NCBI GenBank assembly: GCA_031761405.1
Contig: JASEVX010000037.1
Coordinates: forward strand, 310,001-374,000
Length of the DNA stretch: 64,000 nt
Direction of reading: 5' to 3'
Source of the DNA: Serripes groenlandicus
Lineage: Eukaryota; Mollusca; Bivalvia; Cardiida; Cardiidae
This document shows positions 1-64,000 of this stretch, in pieces; position 1 is the first letter of the stretch, and each line of letters starts with the position of its first letter. Under the pieces are notes generated by a model that was not told the DNA's origin, did not search any database, and was given only the letters and a program-made list of their open reading frames with translations. A program made the translations under genes and the position numbers.

Positions 1-728
<728 letters not shown>

Positions 729-928
729 NNNNNNNNNNNNNNNNNNNNNNNNNNNNNNNNNNNNNNNNNNNNNNNNNNNNNNNNNNNNNNNNNNNNNNNN
801 NNNNNNNNNNNNNNNNNNNNNNNNNNNNNNNNNNNNNNNNNNNNNNNNNNNNNNNNNNNNNNNNNNNNNNNNNNNNNNNNNNNNNNNNNNNNNNNNNNNN
901 NNNNNNNNNNNNNNNNNNNNNNNNNNNN
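729..928. other. Assembly gap (200 N)
   Basis: Exactly 200 unknown bases, a conventional fixed-length scaffold gap. The left contig end (1-728) is a diverged duplicate of 4889-5607. Confidence 0.99.
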
Positions 929-1086
929 TAGTCGACCAGTTGGTTTTGTTATGGGAATAGTTCATTCCAATTAAATTAATGTATGTCAATCGAACTTTTT
1001 ATTACTGTTAGACTAGTTCAGTTTCTTAATCCATTTTAAATCCTTGCAAAGACATGGTCTAAACATAAATAATACAACAAGTATTA

Positions 1087-1339
1087 TGAGCCTCACGTGA
1101 GAACCAACATTGTTAACTCTGCGTAAAGTATCGACCCGGATCAGCCTAAGCATGCCGACAGGCTTACCTGATAGCACTTTTAGCCACTGTGAATTTTCGT
1201 TTCAGGGAATCAATACTCTATCCACTATCCCCTTGGAGACGGATGTGTCGGCCCGATCAGTCTGGGCTGTCGCCCAGGCTGAAATGGATCGATCCATTAC
1301 GCTGAGGCCTAATGATGGTTTCCTCACGGGAAGGCTCAT
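1087..1339 (+). mobile_element. Foldback MITE, family TGAGCCGT, copy 1
   Basis: Family of about 250 bp whose ends are inverted copies: TGAGCCGTCCCGCGAGAAAA at one end and its complement ending ACGGCTCA at the other. The inverted arms extend about 55 bp, through ACTCTGCGTAAAGTATCGAC. This copy is diverged (CCTCACGTGAG start). Ten copies occur in the window. Confidence 0.8.
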
Positions 1340-1436
1340 ATTCTCTGGAACAAGGTTAATCTAGCATCAGTGGAAGATTAATTAGCCGTGTACAGGCGCA
1401 TGCATACACAACCAACTGACGCTCGTGATAGGACTG

Positions 1437-1690
1437 ATTTGATTGGGTTTAACGCCGTTTTTAAACATTTTCCTCAGTCATATCACGGCGGCCAGTTCAC
1501 CAAAACATGTATTTCCTGGTTTTCTCACACCAGTACTCCACACAACAATCATTCCCAAGAAACTGGCTGCTTTTTACACATAGACTTAGCCCAATGGTGT
1601 AAGACCAATGACGCATGTCGCATTGCCTGTGTCAAACGGTCGCGAAAGAAAGGTTGCCGTGCCGGGATTCGAACTCACCTACTGATAATA
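1437..1690 (-). mobile_element. tRNA-derived SINE, copy 1
   Basis: Minus-strand copy. Its tRNA-like head includes a B box (GGGATTCGAACTC on the plus strand, near 1664). The body contains ACTGGCCGCCGTGATATGACTGA and the tail GGCGTTAAACCCAAT. The same body recurs in six other places. Confidence 0.8.
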
Positions 1691-1699
1691 TATACAACT

Positions 1700-2440
1700 T
1701 TTTGTTCGCAAATCATCTTTGATTATTGAGCGCCGTGAGGCTGCGACTATACTTGTATCATCTAATACCCCGGCCTTACCAATAGGAATAACAGTACGAT
1801 CTGACATTAGTCCGGTACCCGGCGTACCTTTGGTAAATAATTAATGTATTGTTTACGTAAGCACTACAGCGTACCAATACAATTAGATATTGGAATCAGC
1901 ATAATGAAGCAATGTATTATTTTTGGAAAGGTTTGGTTCACTAAGAGGTTGTCTTCACTTCTCACTGTCCGCTTGTATGTTTAAATAATTTTATTGTATC
2001 TCCGTTATAAGCTAGAAACATAGCCCCAATTATTAGAACGTCCATGTAAGTTTAATGAAAGCAAACCGGCGAGGCAATGCTATCTCTAATCACAAATCGC
2101 TGCCAGTTCTATTTAGCCAGGATTAGAAAGCCACCTAGACTCTAATTGCATTGACCTGTCACCGATGACATACGCTGGGTTAACACATATCATGCGTAAA
2201 ACAAATCTGCAGCAGACGACTTTGAACACAATTCTGCACAAATATGGAAAATCTCTTTCAATTAAATAATGGACCACGTATTTGTTTGGTGATTCGCTAC
2301 CGTCATATAACGTTATTATGGATTGAACGGGACATGTTAAGGTATAACTTGTCTCGTGAGCTCGACCTTTCAGAAACTATACAATTTTGTTCATAACTTT
2401 CGTTTATGATGGCAGTCGCACATAGTCATAAGGCCACTTC
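1700..2440. other. Unassigned AT-rich stretch
   Basis: No gene or known repeat recognised except, near 2200-2290, a decayed piece of the TTAA MITE (AAATCTGCAGCAGACGACTTTG). Confidence 0.6.
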
Positions 2441-2448
2441 ACCAGTAA

Positions 2449-2692
2449 TGCCGTCCCGCGAGAATAACCACAGTGTGGACTCTGCGTAAAGTATCGTCCC
2501 CGGAACAGCCTAAGCATGCCCGCAGGCTTACTCGGACAGACACTTTCCCCCCTCCTTTGGATTTTCTGTTTCAGGAATCATTACTCTATACCTATCATCC
2601 CCTTGAGACGGAGTGTTTCGGCCTGGCGCAGTCTAATCTGGTCGATACATGACGCAGAGGCCATAAATTTGATTTTCTCGCGGACGGCTCAT
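2449..2692 (+). mobile_element. Foldback MITE, family TGAGCCGT, copy 2
   Basis: Both ends present: TGCCGTCCCGCGAG and CGCGGACGGCTCA. Confidence 0.82.
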
Positions 2693-2790
2693 TTTATCGT
2701 TTTAATTCAAAATGATTGATTTGTATTGATGTATCATGGCTCACAGATCAAATCTATTTATAGATGATTGTGTCTGCATTTTAGACTTAC

Positions 2791-57350
<54,560 letters not shown>

Positions 57351-57605
57351 TGTCCTCTCCTTTTTTCACTTATGACTTCCATCATCAATCGTTTGCTTTT
57401 CGATTATTTTTCGTCACATGGACTTAACCTACTTTGCGATCACGTGACTAGTATTTCACAAGAACCTCTTATAGCTGTCCCGCGTCAAGTAAAAAGACAG
57501 TTTTGGCTTATCAATTCTTATTAAATAATCATTAATCATCTATATGTTTTTTCCCTTGTTCTACCGAGATGTTTTCAATGTGAACTGCTGCAGATATATC
57601 GAGTT

Positions 57606-57905
57606 TTGGCTTAATTAATTTATTGAGTTTTAACGCCGTTTTTAACATTATTTCAGTCAAATCGCGGCGGCCAGTTCACCTACTCATGTATTTCCTAGCT
57701 TGCTCACACCAGTACACCACACAACATACTTTCCAAGCTACTGGCTTTTTTACCACATAGACAATTAGCCCATTGGTGAAAAAAGAATGACGCTTGTCAC
57801 AGCGACTTTTGTCAAACATCGGAATAAATGTGTAGGCCGAGCTGGGATTCGAAATCACAACCCCTGGATTGACAGCCCGCGTTGCTACCGACTGATATAA
57901 CGAGG
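57606..57905 (-). mobile_element. tRNA-derived SINE, copy 6 (near full length)
   Basis: On the minus strand the head reads TCAGTCGGTAGCAACGCGGG with a TTCGAATCCC B box. The body includes CAATGGGCTAATTGTC and the tail ACGGCGTTAAAACTC. This is the best reference copy. Confidence 0.88.
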
Positions 57906-57944
57906 TTAGGCAAGGTTCGGTTTTGTTGGTGAAACGTTTGCATG

Positions 57945-58100
57945 ACCAAGTTTCACCAGAATATGTGTCCATCCGTCTGTCTCACCAAAATATTTGTCCG
58001 TCCGTCTGTTTCACCAGAATATGTGTCCGTCCGTCTGTCTCACCAGAATATTTGTCCGTCCGTCTGTTTCACCAGAATATGTGTCTGTCCGTCTGTATGT
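57945..58100 (+). repeat. Minisatellite, 33-bp unit, 4.6 copies
   Basis: Units TTTCACCAGAATATGTGTCC followed by GTCCGTCTG; alternate units differ (TTTCACCAGAATATGTG / CTCACCAGAATATTTG). Confidence 0.93.
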
Positions 58101-58116
58101 ATGTTTGTTTGTTTGT

Positions 58117-58158
58117 TTGGAGTTTAACGCCGCTTTCAACAGCTTTGGTCATATTGTA
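58117..58158 (-). mobile_element. SINE tail fragment
   Basis: Only the GGCGTTAAACTCC tail and a few bases of body. Confidence 0.55.
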
Positions 58159-58598
58159 TGTATGTAACAAGATTCAAGACAATTATTACTAATATGTAAT
58201 AAAGCTCTATAGGACGATTTATGTTCACACCTGACACTCTGTGTTGTCTGCATAAAGTATGTGATACTAAACATCGAGAGTAATTCATGAGTCTATGTTT
58301 TGGGAAAGTATGCAAGTTGATTCTTTGTAAACGTTGTAGATGATGATCAGCCATTGAATCGCACAGTCTGATCCAGATTTACCCTGTTCACATATTACAC
58401 ACGTTAGTGTGATTGAATATAATGTAAACTTGGGTAGAGTCTGATAAGACTGAGCATATGGGCAGGGGGATCTGAACCTACACATTATCAAATATGTCAA
58501 CTTGTTCCTTTTTACCACGTACGGGTTTTGTTTTGTTTAATGCGGCGGAAACTAAAAAGCTATAAGTACTTGAAGCACTTGATGTTATTTTTTAATAT

Positions 58599-58807
58599 GT
58601 GCCGTCCCACGAGAAAACCGACATTGTGGAGTCTGCGTAAAGTATCGACCCGAATCTGCCTAACCATGCCGCGCAGGCTAACCCGTACAGACACTTTTCG
58701 CCTCTTGTGGATTTTCTGTTTCAGGAATCATCACTATATCCCCCTGAGATGGAATATTTCGGCTCGTACTATTAGCCATAATGTTGGTTTTCTCGTGGGA
58801 CGGTTCA
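58599..58807 (+). mobile_element. Foldback MITE, family TGAGCCGT, copy 9
   Basis: Ends are present. The interior is shortened, missing the usual GGTCGATACATTACGC on the right arm. Confidence 0.8.
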
Positions 58808-58809
58808 AT

Positions 58810-59550
58810 TATGTTGTTGATTTGAACGACTTTCTAGTTCTCTGAAGAAAACAAATCTAAATCTTTGTGGGGGATCTGAGGCAGTCGACTTTGAACACTT
58901 TTCTGGACAAAGGACAAATGCTCTGGATTTTCCCACAATGCATTAAAAGTACAACTTATTGTCAGTTTGTATATATGTCCCTACCTTTTCTAAGATGTTA
59001 CGAGTATACTCTATGAAGCGCTTCAACTATCATACTTGGTCAAGGATTATACATAGGAATTCATGGTCGTCTGCTTTGAAAACATATACAAAATACGGAT
59101 AGTAAATAAAAAATATGTTTTATACTTAGTTGAAAACATTATGGGAAAGGAACCGACTTTTCATCTGGTTAAACGTTTTTTTATATAAGTAACTTGCCGT
59201 TGACCGATAGGTCTAGATCTAAACTAAATTCCGGACACTATATTGATCGATTAATGTAAAACACATGATATAATTTAGTAACCAATGATTATCTCATGTT
59301 CGACGGTACTGTTTGTTCACTATTGACTATATGTACTGATAGTGTGTATTTGTAGTCTTTTACTTAAAACTATTTTATCTGGTCGATTGTTTGCTCTAGT
59401 CTGCTTATACAGTCAAACATAACCTAGCGATCACCTCTATTGAGTAGCCCATTAAAGATTAACACAAAAAAACATTTTTTTCTTTAATTGTCTTGTTTTA
59501 AGCAGCCACCTTTGTTCAGCTACCAATCATTTAGTCAAACATTTGTAACT
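58810..59550. other. Stretch upstream of the factor B-like gene
   Basis: AT-rich, no exon, RNA or promoter recognised. Confidence 0.5.
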
Positions 59551-59554
59551 CTCT

Positions 59555-59780
59555 TTAACCCTTTCCCTCATACGACAATTCGTCAGCAGACGACTTTGAA
59601 CATATGTTGTCAACACATAGAAAATCTCTTTAATTGAATGGATTACCTATGACTGAAAGTGAAAAACATTGTGTCAAAAGAAGAAATTGCTCGTTTTGAG
59701 CAATTTCTTCTTTTGTCACAATGTTTTCAAAAATCCGTCTGCTGCAGAGGCGTCAGAAAGCGTCTATATGAGGGAAAGGG
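59555..59780 (+). mobile_element. TTAA MITE that starts the tandem array
   Basis: TTAACCCTTTCCCTCATACGAC through the hairpin AGAAGAAATTGCTC GTTTTGA GCAATTTCTTCT to TATGAGGGAAAGGG. The right end runs into the first 149-bp tandem unit instead of TTAA. Confidence 0.85.
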
Positions 59781-60530
59781 TGAAATGAAAGAACAATTAA
59801 TGAATTAAGTTTAAAACATTGTGGCAAAAGAAGAACTTGCTCGTTATGAACAATTTCTACTTTTGCCTGGATGTTTTCACATGTCATCTGCTGCAGAGGC
59901 GTCAGAAAGCGTCTATATGAGGGAAAGGGTGAAATGAAAGAACAATTAATGAATTAAGTTTAAAACATTGTGGCAAAAGAAGAACTTGCTCGTTATGAAC
60001 AATTTCTACTTTTGCCTCGATGTTTTCACATGTCATCTGCTGCAGAGGCGTCAGAAAGCGTCTATATGAGGGAAAGGGTGAAATGAAAGAACAATTAATG
60101 AATTAAGTTTAAAACATTGTGGCAAAAGAAGAACTTGCTCGTTATGAACAATTTCTACTTTTGCCTGGATGTTTTCACATGTCGTCTGCTGCAGAGGCGT
60201 CAGAAAAGAGTCTATATGAGGGAAAGGGTGAAATGAAAGAACAATTAATGAATTAAGTTCAAAACATTGTGGCAAAAGAAGAACTTGCTCGTTATGAACA
60301 ATTTCTACTTTTGCCTGGATGTTTTCACATGTCATCTGCTGCAGAGGCGTCAGAAAGCGTCTATATGAGGGAAAGGGTGAAATGAAAGAACAATTAATGA
60401 ATTAAGTTTAAAACATTGTGGCAAAGGTAGAACTTGCTCATTGGGAGCATTTTCTACTTTTTCCTCGATGTTTTCACATGTCATCTGCTGCAGAGGCGTC
60501 AGAAAAGCGTCTGTATGTGGGAATAGGGTA
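59781..60530 (+). repeat. 149-bp tandem repeat, five units, from a MITE half
   Basis: Each unit starts TGAAATGAAAGAACAATTAA and ends GTCTATATGAGGGAAAGGG. It contains the MITE's inner hairpin and right end plus about 35 bp of non-MITE sequence. Units are nearly identical; the last is more diverged. Confidence 0.92.
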
Positions 60531-60576
60531 TATCAAACTTTTACAGTCAACTGTTTGGTCATACATCCTTTCTCTT

Positions 60577-61250
60577 AACCCTTTCCCTCATATAGACGTT
60601 TTCTGACACCTCTGCAGCAGTCAACTGTTTGGTCGTACATCCTTTTCTCTTAACCCTTTCCCTCATATAGACGTTTTCTGACACCTCTGCAGCAGTCAAC
60701 TGTTTGGTCGTACATCCTTTTCTCTTAACCCTTTCCCTCATATAGACGTTTTCTGACACCTCTGCAGCAGTCAACTGTTTGGTCGTACATCCTTTTCTCT
60801 TAACCCTTTCCCTCATATAGACGTTTTCTGACACCTCTGCAGCAGTCAACTGTTTGGTCGTACATCCTTTTCTCTTAACCCTTTCCCTCATATAGACGTT
60901 TTCTGACACATCTGCAGCAGTCAACACTTTGGTCGTACATCCTTTTCTCTTAACCCTTTCCCTCATATAGACGTTTTCTGACACCTCTGCAGCAGTCAAC
61001 TGTTTGGTCGTACATCCTTTTCTCTTAACCCTTTCCCTCATATATACGTTTCCTGACACCTCTGCAGCAGTCAACTGTTTGGTCGTACATCCTTTTCTCT
61101 TAACCCTTTCCCTCATATAGACGTTTTCTGACACCTCTGCAGCAGTCAACTGTTTGGTCGTACATCCTTTTCTCTTAACCCTTTCCCTCATATAGACGTT
61201 TTCTGACACCTCTGCAGCAGTCAACTGTTTGGTCGTACATCCTTTCTCTT
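60577..61250 (+). repeat. 75-bp tandem repeat, nine units, from a MITE end
   Basis: Unit: AACCCTTTCCCTCATATAGA, CGTTTTCTGACACCTCTGCA, then GCAGTCAACTGTTTGGTCGT and ACATCCTTTTCTCTT. The first half is the MITE terminal inverted repeat, in the opposite orientation to the 149-bp array. The 75-bp period is a multiple of three, which creates a long minus-strand open frame that is not a gene. Confidence 0.94.
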
Positions 61251-61855
61251 AACCCTTTCCCTCATATAGACGTTTTCTGACACCTCTACAGCAGACGGCT
61301 TTTTTGAAAACATAGTGACAAAAGAAGAAATTTCTCAAAACGAGCAATTTCTCCTCTTGCCTCAATGTTTTCAACTTAATTCATTAATTGTTCTTTCATT
61401 TAACCATTTCCCTCATATAGACGCTTTATGACGCCTCTACAGCAGACGGATTTTTGAAAACATAGTGACAAAAGAAGAAATTGCTCAAAACGAGCAATTT
61501 CTCCTCTTGCCTCAATGTTTTCAACTTAATTCATTAATTGTTCTTTCATTTAACCATTTCCCTCATATAGACGCTTTATGACGCCTCTACAGCAGACGGA
61601 TTTTTGAAAACATTGTGACAAAAGAAGAAATCGCTCAAAAAGAGCAATTTCTACTTTGGCCACAATGTTTTCCACTTTTAGTCATAGGTTATCCACTCTA
61701 TTATAGAGATTTTCTGTTGTATGACAAAATATGTTCAAAGACCTCTGCTGCAGAATTGCCGTATGAGCGAAAGGGTTAAAGAGATTTTTTATGTTTTGAC
61801 AACATATGTTCAAAGTCGTCTGCTGAAGAATTGTCGTATGAGGGAAAGGGTTAAA
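61251..61855 (+). mobile_element. TTAA MITE cluster closing the array
   Basis: Two nearly identical left halves (61251-61410 and 61400-61560) lead into a complete body ending in two successive right ends (GAGGGAAAGGGTTAAAGAGA near 61760 and 61850). Confidence 0.82.
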
Positions 61856-61907
61856 GAGATTTCCTATGTTTTGACAACATATGTTCAAAGGGTTTGTTTA
61901 CGTCGAC

Positions 61908-62246
61908 TCATTGAAATATAATTGAAGCCTTTCATTGTTTATAATCAATCTCCATTCTAAGGTAGGTTGACCGGTGTGTTCCCGGAACGTCGACTCGATT
62001 TAATCCCTAGCTGGTCGGTAGAGCGGATCGGGGGGATCAATAGAGGGTAATTATGTGATATAAATAAGACTGATGCAGATTTTCCTATGGTATGTATAGT
62101 TCTATACCCCTTTAGGTACCCCCTAATCCCGGATAAGTGAAAGGTGTTAAGCGGAACGAGTCGACGTTCCGGGAACACACCGGTCAACCTACCTTAGAAT
62201 GGAGATTGATTATAAACAATGAAAGGCTTCAATTATATTTCAATGA
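61908..62246. repeat. 90-bp perfect inverted repeat, 159-bp spacer
   Basis: 61908-61997 and 62157-62246 are exact reverse complements (outer TCATTGAAATATAATTGAAG, inner CCCGGAACGTCGACTCG). The spacer shows no coding frame. Confidence 0.95.
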
Positions 62247-62507
62247 TGGACATTCACTTCGTTGACCAAAAAAATGCAAGTTATGATAAATGTTCACTTG
62301 ACCCCACCCCTGATGCTCCAATATGCCCCTCAGTTGATAACTGTTTATTCAACTACTATAATGTTAGTGTTATGCATAACTGCAGTATGGATTTCCGGCG
62401 ACATTGATGCGTTGCATCAACTTTCTCTTGTAATGTATAGGATATAGATAGTGTTATTGGTGATGGTTACATACTCACTTCGTGCATAGCTTTTAACAGA
62501 GACAACT

Positions 62508-62748
62508 AAGCCGTCCCGCGAGAAAACCAACATTGTGGACTCTGCGTAAAGCATCGACCCGGATCAGGCTATCCCGGACAGTCAATTTTCATCTCCTGTG
62601 GATTTTCTGTTTCAGGAATAAATTACTCTATACCTCTTTAGCCCTGAGACGGAATGTGTCGGCCCGAATAAGCTTGCGCGGATTACATTACGCGGACTTA
62701 CATAACATTACAGAGTCCATAATGTTGGTTTTCTCGTGGAACGGCTCA
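62508..62748 (+). mobile_element. Foldback MITE, family TGAGCCGT, copy 10
   Basis: AAGCCGTCCCGCGAGAAAAC to TCGTGGAACGGCTCA. Confidence 0.85.
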
Positions 62749-62769
62749 GATTATATCTCGGCTTTTATC

Positions 62770-62993
62770 AACCCTTTACTCTTTCAGCGCCAAAGGCAAT
62801 ATTGAGCTTTTTGGAAACAATACAGATTCAGGTGAGTCAGCTCGTGACGAGCTGTCTCACCTGAAATCTGCATTGCTTGGCTGTGAGTTATAAAAATATT
62901 CCAAATATCCTATAACATGAAAAAAGAGTCGTCCGAATTTGAACATGGAAGAGTCTACTTTAAACAATTCGGCGCTGAAAGGGTTAAACACTA
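62770..62993 (+). mobile_element. TTAA-type MITE, family CCCTTTCAGCGCC
   Basis: Left end AACCCTTTACTCTTTCAGCG, right end CGGCGCTGAAAGGGTTAAA, internal hairpin TTCAGGTGAGTCAGCTCGTGACGAGCTGTCTCACCTGAA. Confidence 0.8.
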
Positions 62994-62999
62994 GCACAT

Positions 63000-63570
63000 A
63001 TCTTAAGCAGACATATTTTAAGATATATTATCCGTGCACAAGTATTGAAACTCCCTGTAAATTAAGGTATACAAATTAAAAGTGTTGGCAAATATGGAGA
63101 AATTGCTTATAATAAGCCATTTCTCATTTTTAACGAATTATTTTTTCTCAAAAAATAATACAGTTAACGCGATCGTTTTTTTTCCGGAAGTCACGGTTAA
63201 ACTACACTTCCGCTTAGAATACACATTCGCTGCACCTAAATAGTCCTAGTATTTTTTCGATATTAAAATGACTTCTACGTGTTATTTCAATACAGTGAAG
63301 TCATAATTATACTATCGAATCATCATAGATAATCAATTTTCTAGAAAATATCAAATTAACAGTACGCGCATATATATTTCATTTGTCGGCAGGTACGTAT
63401 AAGGCACGAGTATGAATTTTAGTCGTATGCCCATTCACTAGAAGTCGACCCCACGCTGTATAGAACAATTATGCCACTACGCAGAGCTAATTATAGATCA
63501 TGGTTTACATACGCGCGCATTCAGTTAGCTTAATATATATACGAAAGTAACGCTCATACGTTGTATCAAA
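63000..63570. other. Unassigned AT-rich stretch
   Basis: Nothing recognised apart from a possible decayed MITE hairpin near 63090-63140. Confidence 0.5.
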
Positions 63571-63571
63571 G

Positions 63572-63675
63572 TACCGTGGTGTAATGCAGAGCGTGTAGAA
63601 CTTCTAAGCATGGACTATTTATGGACCCGAGTTCGGGTCCCAATTGGAACTGTTCTTTTTTTTTTTTTTTTTAAT
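63572..63675 (+). pseudogene. tRNA-like sequence followed by a T run
   Basis: Has a B-box-like GAGTTCGGGTCCC and a weak A box (TGGTGTAATGC), then about 17 T. The acceptor stem does not pair. Likely a tRNA-derived relic. Confidence 0.35.
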
Positions 63676-64000
63676 TCTTATTTTATGCGATTTTTTAAAC
63701 ATTATAGATTTATAATAATTAATTCACTCACATGAAACATAGTTATAATATAAGCCGAAATCCTGGATCCGCCCCTGGTGACGAAAACAAATCAAACTAA
63801 CAATGTAAATCTCACAAATATGCCATGGGTGTTTTGACAGACTTTACGCAGAGCTCAGTGAAAGAGTTAGTGTGCATGTTAAACGCTCGCATCGCCGTTG
63901 AAATGCTACATTTACTAAAACTGTCAACTGATAAAAAAAATCTCTGGACAAAAATATTAATAATAATAAAATAGACTAAATTGTGCAATAGCATGATCAA

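Noticed and set aside
60559..61224. 221-residue open frame made of 25-residue repeats, minus strand
   Set aside because: The frame stays open because the 75-bp DNA repeat is a multiple of three; the sequence is the terminal repeat of a MITE.

Overview
This window is eukaryotic. It is AT-rich, its genes are broken into short phase-matched exons separated by kilobases of repeats, and it carries tRNA-derived SINEs, Tc1/mariner and TTAA-flanked MITEs, and repeat elements that begin 'acaagaggGCCATGATGGCCC...' and end 'caggtgagctaaaaa'. I associate that repeat style with bivalve molluscs, probably a heterodont clam or mussel. The species is an inference, not something shown by the sequence.

The backbone is one very long minus-strand gene that I read as complement factor B/C2-like. 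It has a signal-peptide exon at 57287-57350, two CCP/sushi domains (exons between 55035 and 52497), a linker exon, a von Willebrand factor A domain with MIDAS residues on five exons (50759 down to 36620), a short Cys-containing linker exon (34616-34683), and a trypsin-like protease domain (30631-30786, 4517-4630 and a damaged exon at 2791-3038). Thirteen consecutive exons (57350 to 4517) join in phase without a stop, giving 516 codons. The exons for the protease Asp and Ser are not seen, and the catalytic His position reads Asn.

A second minus-strand gene lies inside the 26-kb intron between protease exons (4631-30630). Its exons are 26073-26171 and 22786-22970 (the start of a SET domain, joined across the splice at a GKGRGV motif), 18340-19415 (two Cys/His zinc-knuckle-like motifs), 15164-15402 (tyrosine-recombinase-like box I) and 12717-12982 (SANT/Myb-like C-terminus). 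Exons for the SET core and the recombinase core are not found.

The rest is repeats. 1-6.9 kb: a 200-base assembly gap, a 720-bp duplicated segment and foldback MITEs. 6.9-12.6 kb, 16.1-18.1 kb and 19.4-22 kb: elements with minisatellite cores, one core carrying nine perfect nuclear-receptor DR1 sites. 14.3-15.1 kb: a dead Tc1 element. 24-25.7 kb: large inverted repeats. 33 kb: a LINE reverse-transcriptase fragment. 36-50 kb: four intronic minisatellites, each made from an exon/intron junction of the factor B-like gene. 45-46.2 kb: tandem LTR-plus-leader units containing a 5S rRNA-like promoter region. 56-62 kb: TTAA MITEs, one end of which has expanded into 75-bp and 149-bp tandem arrays, and a 90-bp perfect inverted repeat.

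The most unusual signals are the junction-derived minisatellites, the 5S-bearing LTR array and the nested SET/recombinase-like gene.
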